Assembly: GCF_014931415.1 (NCBI RefSeq)
Contig: NZ_CP063121.1
Location: forward strand, 558,001-622,000
DNA from: Haemophilus parainfluenzae
GTDB lineage: Bacteria > Pseudomonadota > Gammaproteobacteria > Enterobacterales > Pasteurellaceae
Reading direction: 5' to 3'
Length of the DNA: 64,000 bases
The number at the start of each line of letters is the position of its first letter. Position 1 is the stretch's first letter. Made by a program: the position numbers and the translations under genes. Of the stretch, positions 37,312 to 45,947 are shown piece by piece. Below the pieces are notes generated by a model that ran no database searches, was not told where the DNA came from, and worked only from the letters and a program-made list of their open reading frames with translations.

Positions 37312-38538
37312 ATGGCAACATCATTACCATGGTATAAAGAAGTCAGTCCTACGCAAAAAAAAGCGTTATTTGCGGCTTGGTTAGGTTATGTTTTTGATGG
37401 CTTCGATTATATGCTTATCACTTACGTGCTTTTGGATATTCAAAAAGAATTCGCCATGAGCACAACGGAAACATCCACATTATTACTTGCAGCGTTCGTC
37501 GCACGTCCATTAGGTGGGGCGATTTTTGGTAGCTTTGCCGATAAATATGGTCGTCGTTTGGCGATGATTGTTTCCATTGTTACGTATTCCGTCGGCACAT
37601 TCTTGTGCGGTTTATCCACCAGTTATATTTGGCTTTTCATCTTCCGTATGATTATCGGTATGGGGATGGCCGGTGAATATGCGTGTTCTTCCTCTTATGC
37701 CATTGAAAGCTGGCCACAACATTTACGTACAAAAGCCAGTGCATTCTTAGTGAGTGGCTTCTCCATTGGTAATATTCTTGCTTCTCAAGTGATTCCTTGG
37801 GTGTCTCAAACTTATGGTTGGCGTATGGCTTTCTTCATCGGTTTAGCGCCAGTTGCCTTAGTTCTTTACGTTCGTCGCCATGCACCTGAAAGTGAAGAAT
37901 GGGCGCAAGCAAAAGCGGCGGGTAAAGTGAATAAAGTTCCACTTACTGACCTATTCACTAAAAAACAATTACCAATCACCTTAATTATTTTCTTAGTTTG
38001 CTATTCAATTTTCTCCGTAAACTGGCCGGTAGTAGGCTTACTTCCACTTTATCTCAAAGAAAACGGCTATGCTGAAAATGTGAAATCACTGATGTTCTGG
38101 GCAGGCTTTGGTATCCTCATCGGTACCTTAATTGCTGGCTTTATCGGGGATAAATTGGGTGAGAAGAAAACCTTTGTATATAGCTTATTATTATCGCTTT
38201 TCTTCCTCTTCCCAGTATTCTATTTGCCAGAAAATAATGTATTAGCACTTGGAGCGTTGCTCTTCTTCTTACTTGCAACAAACTTAGGGATTGCCGGTTT
38301 AGTGCCAAAATATATGGCGACTTTCTTCCCAGCTGAAATGCGAAGCACAGGTATTGGTTTCATCTATAACTTCGCTGCGATTGGCGGTGGGGTGTCTCCT
38401 GTGATTGCCGCTGCACTTAGCGAAAGAGTGGGACTTGGTTCAGCCCTTGTGTATGTCACCTTATTCTGGACAATTGTCCTTGTTGCTCTCGTTGGATTAA
38501 GATTGCCAGAGCGTATTCAAGCTCGTATGCAACAATAA
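37312..38538 (+). CDS. nanX: NanX (YjhB)-type 2,7-anhydro-sialic acid transporter, MFS
   Basis: This 408-residue MFS permease has about 12 hydrophobic segments and the MFS signature DKYGRRLAM. Its N-terminus (WYKEVSPTQKKALFAAWLG, then YVFDGFDYM) and the stretches AGEYACSSSYAIESWP and NLGIAGLVPKYM are collinear with E. coli YjhB/NanX, which imports dehydrated sialic acids. AGGGAGG precedes the ATG. Divergent to it lie the regulator, the paralogue and nanY. A free-sialic-acid NanT role cannot be excluded, but YjhB is the closer match. Confidence 0.85.
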   Translation: MATSLPWYKEVSPTQKKALFAAWLGYVFDGFDYMLITYVLLDIQKEFAMSTTETSTLLLAAFVARPLGGAIFGSFADKYGRRLAMIVSIVTYSVGTFLCGLSTSYIWLFIFRMIIGMGMAGEYACSSSYAIESWPQHLRTKASAFLVSGFSIGNILASQVIPWVSQTYGWRMAFFIGLAPVALVLYVRRHAPESEEWAQAKAAGKVNKVPLTDLFTKKQLPITLIIFLVCYSIFSVNWPVVGLLPLYLKENGYAENVKSLMFWAGFGILIGTLIAGFIGDKLGEKKTFVYSLLLSLFFLFPVFYLPENNVLALGALLFFLLATNLGIAGLVPKYMATFFPAEMRSTGIGFIYNFAAIGGGVSPVIAAALSERVGLGSALVYVTLFWTIVLVALVGLRLPERIQARMQQ

Positions 38539-38554
38539 AAAACGAAAGCAAAAC

Positions 38555-38580
38555 AGACCGCACTTTTAGGTGCGGTTTGT
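38555..38580 (+). terminator. Terminator after nanX
   Basis: GACCGCAC and GTGCGGTTT (38556-38578) form a stem with a short T-rich loop; one arm contains an uptake core (38557-38565). TTGTTGTTT follows. Confidence 0.75.
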
Positions 38581-38597
38581 TGTTTATACAAAAATAG

Positions 38598-38613
38598 TTT
38601 GAAGCGCATCACA
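38598..38613. promoter_or_regulatory. CRP-like site upstream of the DASS transporter
   Basis: TTTGA-AGCGCA-TCACA matches TGTGA-N6-TCACA at 9 of 10 positions, about 80 bp before the transporter start. Confidence 0.5.
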
Positions 38614-38693
38614 AATTTGTTAAAAATATGTTTCAATTTTCTCTGTTAAATGCTAATTAATAATCTCCCCTATCGTTTTATAGGAGATTGTAT

Positions 38694-40079
38694 ATGCAAA
38701 CTCAACAAACCTTTCTCTCTAAATATAAAAGTCTCATTATTCTTGCCTTAGACTTTGTCTTCATGTTGGTGTTAATCAAAATACTGCCGTTTTCTGCTCA
38801 AGAGAATCGCGGGCTAGCCTTGCTGATTTTTATTGGGATTTTATGGTTAACGGAAGCCTTTAATATTACCGTGACATCCCTCATGGTGCCTGTTGTTGCT
38901 ATTGGATTAGGCTTGATTAATACACAAAAAGCCCTTGCCCCATTCTCCACGCCAATTATTTATATGTTCTTTGGAGGATTTGTGGTGGCTGCAGTGCTGC
39001 AAATTCAGAATCTAGACAAGATTATTGCGAATTACATTATTCGTTTGGCCAAAGGAAACTTAAAACTTTCTATTACCTACCTTTTCACCGCAACGACATT
39101 CCTTTCCATGTGGATTAACAACACCGCTGTGGCGGCGATGATGTTACCGCTCACGATGGGCATGCTAAAAGGTATCAATGCAGAGAAAAATCATCGATTG
39201 TATGCTTTTGTCTTGTTAGGGATGGCATTTAGTGCCAGTATCGGTGGTATTGGTACATTAGTAGGAAGTGCGCCGAATGCGATTTTGGCGTCTCAAATTC
39301 AAGTGACCTTCACGGAATGGTTAGGTTACGGTTTCCCAGTGATGGTACTGCTTGTGCCTTCAATGATTTTTTCTTTATGGGTGATTTTACGTCCAGACTT
39401 TTCTGTGGAATTTAATCCGTCACTTGAGAAAGTCAGCTTTAATCGAAAAAATATCATTACTTTGCTGATCTTTATCGGTATGGCGATTATGTTACTTTTC
39501 AGTTCCCTCTTGAATCCATGGATTAGTGCATTTCTTGAGTTACCGAAAAAAATCGAAAACTTTGATACGGTGATTGCGCTATGCGTTGTGATCTTTATTT
39601 GTGTTTCAGGTGTCGCAAGTTGGAAAGAAATTCAAGAACGTGTTGAATGGGGCGTACTCGTTTTATTTGGTGGTGGTTTAACACTCAGTATCGTGATGAA
39701 AGATTCTGGCGCCAGTAAAATTATGGCGGATAGTATTGTTCAGTTCGTACAAACCAAACCACTTTGGGTACTTTGCTTTGTCATAACGGCATTTATTATT
39801 TTCCTCACGGAATTTACGTCGAATACCGCCAGTGCTGCATTGATTATGCCAATTGTGATTTCAGTGGCACAATCCATGAATTTACCCCCTATCGCTTTAG
39901 CCGCAATTATCGCTTGTGGGGCAAGTTGCGCATTTATGTTGCCAATTGCTACACCGCCAAATGCTATTGTATTTGCAACAGGCAATGTGAAACAACTTGA
40001 TATGGCGAAAGTCGGTTTGATTCTCAATCTATTCTGTATCGCCATCATCGGCAGCATGACTTATTTTGTGTGGTTGTAA
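38694..40079 (+). CDS. SLC13/DASS family sodium:dicarboxylate (anion) transporter
   Basis: This 461-residue membrane protein has about 11-13 hydrophobic segments. The two conserved substrate/sodium motifs of the DASS family are present as WINNTAVAAMMLP (about residue 144) and TEFTSNTASAALIMP (about residue 380). The probable substrates are C4-dicarboxylates such as succinate, fumarate or malate; specificity cannot be read from sequence. TAGGAG precedes the ATG at 38694. H. influenzae has a protein of the same family and length. Confidence 0.85.
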   Translation: MQTQQTFLSKYKSLIILALDFVFMLVLIKILPFSAQENRGLALLIFIGILWLTEAFNITVTSLMVPVVAIGLGLINTQKALAPFSTPIIYMFFGGFVVAAVLQIQNLDKIIANYIIRLAKGNLKLSITYLFTATTFLSMWINNTAVAAMMLPLTMGMLKGINAEKNHRLYAFVLLGMAFSASIGGIGTLVGSAPNAILASQIQVTFTEWLGYGFPVMVLLVPSMIFSLWVILRPDFSVEFNPSLEKVSFNRKNIITLLIFIGMAIMLLFSSLLNPWISAFLELPKKIENFDTVIALCVVIFICVSGVASWKEIQERVEWGVLVLFGGGLTLSIVMKDSGASKIMADSIVQFVQTKPLWVLCFVITAFIIFLTEFTSNTASAALIMPIVISVAQSMNLPPIALAAIIACGASCAFMLPIATPPNAIVFATGNVKQLDMAKVGLILNLFCIAIIGSMTYFVWL

Positions 40080-40094
40080 ATGTGGTTAAAACTG

Positions 40095-40146
40095 ACCGCA
40101 CTTTACTAACCTATAAAAGCAAACCGCACGTTAAAGTGCGGTTTAT
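40095..40146. terminator. Uptake-signal cluster and terminator between DASS gene and ABC operon
   Basis: An inverted uptake core lies at 40095-40103. A hairpin follows: AAACCGCAC (40121-40129) pairs with GTGCGGTTT (40136-40144), with TATTGTTT downstream. It serves the convergent transporter genes. Confidence 0.75.
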
Positions 40147-40149
40147 TGT

Positions 40150-41241
40150 TTATCTCGAAATAACCTCTTTTGTGAAGGCTTCCATTTCGGCTTTACGCCA
40201 TGGCGTTGAGAAGAAAATAGTATCTTTCAAACCAGATTCACTGTTGAGTGGACGAACACCGAATTCTTGGTTTAATTTCTGTTGTACTTCAGGTGAGGTA
40301 ATCCAATGCACGAAAACAAGTGATGCGGCTGGGTTCGGTGCATTTTTTGCTACGGTTACAACATTACCACCACCAGGCATTCCAAATTTTGGTACATAGA
40401 ATTTTAAACGGTCAGTAATTGCACCTTGTTTTTGCAAGCTGAACAAGTGATCTTGCCATGCGGAGACAATTACTAACTCACCGTCGTTTAAACGGGTTAA
40501 ACTATCAGCATTCGAAGCGGTACGGATTAGCGCATCTTTTTTACTGCTGAACCAATCCCAGGTTTTCTTCCAATTAGCAATCTGTGCTTCATCGATTTTA
40601 TCGGTACGATAATCATAATCACCATTGATGTACACTAAAGCTCGTTGAATGAAGGCATTACCCGAGCTACCACCATTTGGGTCAGAATAGCCGAATTTTT
40701 TGGGATTTTTATCAATATAGCTTTCCATATCAGCCCAAGATTGTGGCAATTCCTCTTCTTTAATTCGCATAGGATCATAAGCTAGACCGGTTTGATTACC
40801 CCAGTAACCTACAGCCATATCGCCTAATTCAACACCTTGTAAGTGGTGATTTAATTTATCGAAATTTGGTAAGTTATTGAGTTTTACAAGAATGTCATTT
40901 TTCGCTACGTTGCCTAAACGGTCAGCATTTAACACAACCACATCCATTTTGCCGGTTTCTAGATTTTTTTCAGCAATCAGTTTATTGATATTACCGTCCA
41001 AGGTGCCTTCAGGTACTTTGACTTTAATACCGTATTGATTTTCAAACTCTTTGACAAAATTACGGAATTGCGGCTGCAAATACCAAACGCTAACTGTCAA
41101 TTTTCCTTCTTTTTTAGCGAGTTCTTCGATTTCACTCCAAGATTTACCACTTAAGTCTGTGGAAGCCGAGGCGAAAGTGCTGACAGCCAAGGCGGCAGCG
41201 GTAAGACCAATGGATAGAAGTTTACGGATATTTTTTTGCAT
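40150..41241 (-). CDS. Periplasmic solute-binding protein of an ABC importer, substrate unknown
   Basis: This 363-residue exported protein has a signal peptide ending FASAS and an SBP fold of the PotD/FbpA/AfuA superfamily (VSVWYLQPQFRNFVKEFENQYGIKV, KMDVVVLNADRLG, and the late TSPEVQQKLNQEFGVRPL). I cannot name the ligand: the acidic polyamine-site residues of PotD are not obvious and no iron-binding tyrosine pair stands out. AAGGAG precedes the start. It is the last gene of ATPase-permease-permease-SBP. Confidence 0.8.
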   Translation of the reverse strand: MQKNIRKLLSIGLTAAALAVSTFASASTDLSGKSWSEIEELAKKEGKLTVSVWYLQPQFRNFVKEFENQYGIKVKVPEGTLDGNINKLIAEKNLETGKMDVVVLNADRLGNVAKNDILVKLNNLPNFDKLNHHLQGVELGDMAVGYWGNQTGLAYDPMRIKEEELPQSWADMESYIDKNPKKFGYSDPNGGSSGNAFIQRALVYINGDYDYRTDKIDEAQIANWKKTWDWFSSKKDALIRTASNADSLTRLNDGELVIVSAWQDHLFSLQKQGAITDRLKFYVPKFGMPGGGNVVTVAKNAPNPAASLVFVHWITSPEVQQKLNQEFGVRPLNSESGLKDTIFFSTPWRKAEMEAFTKEVISR

Positions 41242-41260
41242 AAGATGCTCCTTGTGAAAA

Positions 41261-42112
41261 TTATGCTTTTCCTGTGGATTGAGAGAGATAATTCCCTTTC
41301 AACAATTTTTCGATAATCATCATCAAAATAATGTTTGGTACCAACAAAATAATCGATACAACGGCCGCATTCGGACGAATAAAAGAATAACCGAGGAAAG
41401 AATATAAAATGGTTGGCACGGTAATAAAGTCTGGTGAGCCGATAACGAAAGCGATAGCAAACTCTTCAATACTTTTCACTAAACAGAAGATAATTGATGC
41501 TAAAAAACTAGGTTTTAACATCGGCATATACACGTCTTTGAAAACGGTAAATTTAGATGCACCTAAGTCACGGCTAGCATCAATGAGGTCTTGTGGTACA
41601 GAAGAAAAGCCCGCGGATAAAATCCGAATAGCATAAGGTAACGAGAGTACAACATGCCCAATAACAATGCCGATGAATGGATTGTTAATATTTAAATCCA
41701 ATAACATACGGCTAAAGAATAGGGCAATAATCATGCCTGGAATAACCAATGGAATCAGTGTTAATAATTCGGCTAATTTTTTACCTCTAAACTCCATACG
41801 TCCAAATGCATAAGCTGTTGGGAGAGAGAGTAAAATAGTGATCAGTGAAACCGTAGGCGCAATGGTATAGCTATTAAACATTGCTTCAGGTAAAGAGGTG
41901 GTTTCCCATACAATTTTCCAACGCTCAAAAGATAATGATTGAGGGAAAATATCTGGATAACTCCACGGTTTAGCGGGATCTACCAATGACCATAAACCTG
42001 CCATTAAAAAGGGTAGGAACAACCAAATAGAATTAGCAAGAATAAAGAACGTTAAGGAAATACGTGCGATTAATCGACCATTTTTCGTTGTGATTTGTAC
42101 GGAACTACTCAT
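41261..42112 (-). CDS. ABC importer permease (PotC-like position)
   Basis: This 283-residue protein has about six transmembrane segments and the permease EAA loop (LIDASRDLGASKFTVFKDVYMPMLKPSF). It belongs to the BPD_transp_1 family as used by polyamine, sulfate and iron importers. It overlaps the preceding permease by 4 bp (ATGA), so translation is coupled. The binding-protein gene follows after 19 bp. Confidence 0.85.
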   Translation of the reverse strand: MSSSVQITTKNGRLIARISLTFFILANSIWLFLPFLMAGLWSLVDPAKPWSYPDIFPQSLSFERWKIVWETTSLPEAMFNSYTIAPTVSLITILLSLPTAYAFGRMEFRGKKLAELLTLIPLVIPGMIIALFFSRMLLDLNINNPFIGIVIGHVVLSLPYAIRILSAGFSSVPQDLIDASRDLGASKFTVFKDVYMPMLKPSFLASIIFCLVKSIEEFAIAFVIGSPDFITVPTILYSFLGYSFIRPNAAVVSIILLVPNIILMMIIEKLLKGNYLSQSTGKA

Positions 42113-42978
42113 TTGACTTCTCCACGTTTGACGGCTAATGGTTTAATCAATAATGACACGAGGATGGTGAAGAAGGCAGAGGTCAACATAATCGTTAATG
42201 CCATGACCGCACTTTGATTCCATTCTTCAAATTCATAGGCAGACATTTGCATTAAACGCGCTAAAGAATAGGTACTGCGAGGACCGGCAATGCTATAAAA
42301 GGCGAAATCACCGAGTGCGCCGATAAATATTAAAATAAAGGAAACTTGTACCGCACTTAAGGTCAGCGGAAAGATGACATAACGAAAACGTTGCCAAGGG
42401 CTCGAACCTAAATTTGCAGCGGCATCTAATAAATCGGTTTTCAACGAATTAACCGCGCCACCAATAAGAATTAAAGCAAAAGGAATGTTTTTCCACATTT
42501 GTAAAATTACTACCCCCCAGCCAAATTCGTCATTTTGTAGGGTTTTCGGTTCGTCCCAAATGCCTAAATAAACAAATACCTCATTAAGAATGCCGTGGTA
42601 AGAAATCATATTGACGAATAAAAAGGCGGCAACCAATCCAGGTACCAACATAGGTGCCCGCAAAATGGTGATGATTGTTACCTTGGCAGGCAATTTTTTA
42701 CGCAACCACATAGCAATGGGATAAGCCACGATGATGGATAAAATCGCCCCTAATAAAGACACTTTTACGGAATAAATATACGAATTTTGGAATACTGGGC
42801 TATTTAATACGGCTTGCCAATACTCTAAACTAAATTGACTTTCTTCCCCGCCCATACTGTATAAACCAAGGCTTTGAGAGATGACAATGTAGAATGTAGA
42901 CCCCATTAAAAATAGGATCGTACCTAAACCACTGCATAGCAATAACCATGCTTTTACATCATTTTTGAGACTTTTCAT
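42109..42978 (-). CDS. ABC importer permease (PotB-like position)
   Basis: This 289-residue protein has about six transmembrane segments and the EAA loop LLDAAANLGSSPWQRFRYVIFPLTLSAV. It forms the heteromeric channel with the next permease. It overlaps the ATPase gene end and the next permease start by 4 bp each. Inverted uptake cores lie near 42205 and 42350. Confidence 0.85.
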   Translation of the reverse strand: MKSLKNDVKAWLLLCSGLGTILFLMGSTFYIVISQSLGLYSMGGEESQFSLEYWQAVLNSPVFQNSYIYSVKVSLLGAILSIIVAYPIAMWLRKKLPAKVTIITILRAPMLVPGLVAAFLFVNMISYHGILNEVFVYLGIWDEPKTLQNDEFGWGVVILQMWKNIPFALILIGGAVNSLKTDLLDAAANLGSSPWQRFRYVIFPLTLSAVQVSFILIFIGALGDFAFYSIAGPRSTYSLARLMQMSAYEFEEWNQSAVMALTIMLTSAFFTILVSLLIKPLAVKRGEVK

Positions 42979-44045
42979 TTTACGGACTCCAAGAATTTAA
43001 TTGCATGGCGGGGAATCGTAAAGGTGAGTTTATCGCTCAAATTCGGGCATTTTGTCAGTTGCAGACGTAATTTTTTCTCTTCATCATTACGTTTAATGAT
43101 GCCTTGCACTTCCGTGATATTGCCCATAAAAGCGGTGTTGATGATATCTACTGTAATTTGGTTTTCCGCTTCCGTTTGTGCGTTTGGTAACAATTCAATG
43201 TCTTCTGGTCGAAAGCAAATATAAATTCGTTCAGATTCCGGTTTTTTCTCAGAAAATACGGTGAAATCGCCAAAAATAGAACTCACAGAATACAGGTTAT
43301 CACCGATGTTTTTCACATTAGCTTCCGTGATATTGGCAATGCCAATAAAATCTGCCACAAAGCGGTTTTTAGGATGATGATAAATATCTTGAGGAGAGCC
43401 AATTTGCTCAATAGAGCCCTTATTTAACACGATGATTTTATCTGACATAGTTAGGGCTTCAGCCTGATCGTGAGTCACATAAATACTAGTTAAATTATAT
43501 TGTTTTGAGAGTTGCTTAATTTCAAAACGTACACTTTCGCGTAATTTGGCATCTAAGTTAGAAAGTGGTTCATCAAATAAAATCACATCTGGACGAGTAA
43601 CCATGGCTCTGGCTAATGCGACACGCTGTTGTTGACCTCCAGAAAGCTCATTAGGTAATTTCAATTTATGAAATTCTAAATCCATTTGCTTCAATGCGAG
43701 ATCTAAACGCTGTTTTTGTTCTTCAATATCAATTTTACGTTGCTTTAAACCATAGCAAATATTGTGAGAAACGTTGAGGTGAGGGAAAAGGGCATAAGAT
43801 TGGAAACACATGGCTGTATTGCGTTTTTCTGGAGGAACATTGTTAACATTTTTTCCTCTGATAAGGATTTCACCTTCGTCAGCCACATGAAATCCAGCGA
43901 TTAATTTTAATAAGGAGGTTTTACCACAGCCACTTGGTCCTAATAAGGTGACAAACTCGCCTTCTTCAGCGGTAAAAGTAATATTATTTGCTGCGTAAAA
44001 GTCACCAAATTTTTTTGTAATATTTTTTATTTCTAACTTTGCCAT
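42975..44045 (-). CDS. ABC importer ATPase (PotA/FbpC-like, with C-terminal TOBE domain)
   Basis: This 356-residue ATPase has Walker A GPSGCGKTSLL, Q-loop CFQSYALF, signature LSGGQQQRVALARA, Walker B VILFDEPLSNLD and the switch histidine in YVTHDQAEA. A C-terminal TOBE-like domain (residues about 280-356) typically tunes transport to substrate or regulator. The ATG at 44045 follows GAGG; an upstream in-frame ATG at 44072 is less likely. It heads a four-gene operon with a CRP-like site about 93 bp upstream. Confidence 0.88.
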   Translation of the reverse strand: MAKLEIKNITKKFGDFYAANNITFTAEEGEFVTLLGPSGCGKTSLLKLIAGFHVADEGEILIRGKNVNNVPPEKRNTAMCFQSYALFPHLNVSHNICYGLKQRKIDIEEQKQRLDLALKQMDLEFHKLKLPNELSGGQQQRVALARAMVTRPDVILFDEPLSNLDAKLRESVRFEIKQLSKQYNLTSIYVTHDQAEALTMSDKIIVLNKGSIEQIGSPQDIYHHPKNRFVADFIGIANITEANVKNIGDNLYSVSSIFGDFTVFSEKKPESERIYICFRPEDIELLPNAQTEAENQITVDIINTAFMGNITEVQGIIKRNDEEKKLRLQLTKCPNLSDKLTFTIPRHAIKFLESVK

Positions 44046-44137
44046 TTTTACATCCTCTATTTGGCTATACAACTATAGAGGTAACCATAAAACACTTGGT
44101 TATTTTTTCAATAAAATAAAAATATTTTTTATGAATT

Positions 44138-44153
44138 TGTGATGAAGATCACT
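44138..44153. promoter_or_regulatory. CRP-like site upstream of the unknown ABC importer operon
   Basis: TGTGA-TGAAGA-TCACT matches TGTGA-N6-TCACA at 9 of 10 positions. It lies between slyX and the ATPase gene, about 93 bp before the latter's start. A minus-strand -10-like TATAGT is at 44072-44077. Confidence 0.6.
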
Positions 44154-44183
44154 CATTTAGATAAAATATGGTTTTATTACATT

Positions 44184-44405
44184 TTAATAATGCGGAGGCG
44201 GTGTTTCTTCCGCTTGGCTGGCAATATTAGAAGGTTGCATATCTTTTAATTTGCCGGCGAGATAGCGGAGTTGAAGTTGAATTTTATCCATATCAAACTG
44301 TTGTTGAACTAATGCTTGGTTTAGCTCGTCTAAAAGTTGTTCTTGAAACGCAATTTTCATTTCAAGTTCAGCAATGCGATCTTCTAAAATTTGTTGATTT
44401 TGCAT
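44184..44405 (-). CDS. slyX: SlyX family protein
   Basis: This 73-residue protein is almost entirely a predicted coiled coil ([29 protein letters not shown]), ending in the family's PPPHY tail. The function is unknown. It is divergent from fkpA, the same arrangement as in E. coli (slyX-fkpA), which supports the assignment. Confidence 0.92.
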   Translation of the reverse strand: MQNQQILEDRIAELEMKIAFQEQLLDELNQALVQQQFDMDKIQLQLRYLAGKLKDMQPSNIASQAEETPPPHY

Positions 44406-44499
44406 AAAATTTCTCTAATTTTTAAAAAAATGTTGTGAATTTGGTCAATACGATTTAACCTATTCGCTATTCCGTTTCTATTATAAAGGATCAAGCAAA

Positions 44500-45222
44500 A
44501 TGTTGAAAATTCAAAAGCTTTCTCTTGCTGCACTTATGGTAAGTGCGGTTGTTTCAGGTTCTGTTTTTGCAGAAGATAAAGCAGCGCCAAGCGCAAGTGA
44601 TGCGTCTTATGCTGTAGGTGCATTAATGGGTAACCAAGTAAAAGATTTAGTGGATGCTCAAAAAGAAGTCATTCAATACGACAATGCGCGTATTTTGGAT
44701 GGTTTAAAAGATGCATTAGAAGGTAAAGTTGATGTTCGTAAAGACGAAAAAATTCAAAAAACCTTAGATGGCATTCAAGAGCAATTAGTATCTGCGGCGA
44801 AAGCAAAAGTAGAGCAACAAGCGAAAGCAGCAAAAGAAGAAGGTGATAAATACCGCGCTGAATTTGCGAAAAAAGATGGCGTGAAAAGCACCAAAGATGG
44901 CTTACTTTACAAAATCACTGAAGCAGGTAAAGGTGATGCAATTAAAGCAACAGACACTGTAAAAGTACATTACACCGGTAAATTACCAGATGGTAAAGTA
45001 TTTGATAGCTCTGTTGAACGTGGTCAACCGGTTGAGTTTAAATTAAACCAAGTGATCAAAGGTTGGACTGAAGGTCTTCAGTTAGTGAAAAAAGGCGGTA
45101 AAATCGAATTAGTGATTCCACCTGAATTAGCTTACGGTAAACAAGGTGCTGGCGATGCAATTCCACCTGATGCAACACTTTACTTCGACGTTGAAGTATT
45201 AGACGTTAATCCTAAAAAATAA
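44500..45222 (+). CDS. fkpA: FkpA-type periplasmic FKBP peptidyl-prolyl isomerase
   Basis: This 240-residue exported protein has a signal peptide ending SVFAEDK, an N-terminal helical dimerisation domain (DASYAVGALMGNQVKDLVD through about residue 115) and a C-terminal FKBP domain (VKVHYTGKLPDGKVFDSSVERGQP and IPPELAYGKQGAGDAIPP). It acts as a chaperone and prolyl isomerase in the periplasm. AAAGGA precedes the start. An uptake signal lies in the signal-peptide coding region. A terminator made of an uptake-signal pair follows. Confidence 0.93.
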   Translation: MLKIQKLSLAALMVSAVVSGSVFAEDKAAPSASDASYAVGALMGNQVKDLVDAQKEVIQYDNARILDGLKDALEGKVDVRKDEKIQKTLDGIQEQLVSAAKAKVEQQAKAAKEEGDKYRAEFAKKDGVKSTKDGLLYKITEAGKGDAIKATDTVKVHYTGKLPDGKVFDSSVERGQPVEFKLNQVIKGWTEGLQLVKKGGKIELVIPPELAYGKQGAGDAIPPDATLYFDVEVLDVNPKK

Positions 45223-45231
45223 TCCTTAATT

Positions 45232-45262
45232 TAACCGCACTTTGTCCAAAGTGCGGTCATTT
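45232..45262 (+). terminator. Uptake-signal inverted-pair terminator after fkpA
   Basis: ACCGCACTTTG (45234-45244) and CAAAGTGCGGT (45247-45257) form a near-perfect stem, with CATTTTCCC downstream. Confidence 0.8.
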
Positions 45263-45281
45263 TCCCTACCAGATTTGAAAA

Positions 45282-45947
45282 ATGATACTAACCGATAGAC
45301 AACCTTTCACTGATGAAGATCGTGCTATTTTGATTTCCTATAAAGCAGTAGTTGATGGCGTGAGCGCGTTGATTGGCAAGCATTGTGAAATCGTCTTACA
45401 CTCTTTGGAAGACATTGAGCATTCCGCCATTTGTATCGCCAATGGGCATAATACCAATCGCCAAGTGGGTTCTCCGATTACGGATTTAGCCTTGAAATCT
45501 TTGCGTAATATGCAAAGTGAAAGTGTGTCTAAGCCTTATTTTACGCGTGCGAAAGGCAATGTGTTGATGAAGTCTGTCACCATTGCGATTCGAAATAGCA
45601 AACAACGTATTATTGGTTTACTTTGTATCAATATTAATTTGGATGTGCCGGTTTCTCAATTTATGCAGGCCTTTATGCCAACGCAGGAACAAAATGAAAC
45701 CTCTTCCGTTAATTTTGCAAGTTCAGTGGAAGAATTGGTGGCACAAACGGTAGAAAAAACCATTGAAGAAGTGAATGCAGATCGCTCGGTTTCAAATAAT
45801 AATAAGAACCGTCAGATTGTGATTTCACTTTACGAAAAAGGCATTTTTGATATTAAAGATGCGATCAATTTAGTGGCTGATCGCCTCGCGATTTCTCGCC
45901 ACACCGTGTATTTGTATATTCGTCAAATCAAACAAGAGCAAGAGTAA
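45282..45947 (+). CDS. yheO: YheO family PAS/HTH transcriptional regulator
   Basis: This 221-residue protein has an N-terminal YheO/PAS-like domain (ILISYKAVVDGVSALIGKHCEIVLHSLEDIEHS) and a C-terminal helix-turn-helix (FDIKDAINLVADRLAISRHTVYLYIRQIK). The family includes DauR, a D-arginine regulator. Its stop overlaps the tusD start by one base, the same linkage as E. coli yheO-tusDCB, so its target may relate to tRNA thiolation, though this is unproven. Confidence 0.9.
   Translation: MILTDRQPFTDEDRAILISYKAVVDGVSALIGKHCEIVLHSLEDIEHSAICIANGHNTNRQVGSPITDLALKSLRNMQSESVSKPYFTRAKGNVLMKSVTIAIRNSKQRIIGLLCININLDVPVSQFMQAFMPTQEQNETSSVNFASSVEELVAQTVEKTIEEVNADRSVSNNNKNRQIVISLYEKGIFDIKDAINLVADRLAISRHTVYLYIRQIKQEQE

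Noticed and set aside
34247-44045. Genomic island with integrase or attachment sites around the nanXY and ABC genes
   Set aside because: No integrase, tRNA, IS or direct repeats at the borders were found, and uptake signals are present within the region, so recent insertion is not supported.
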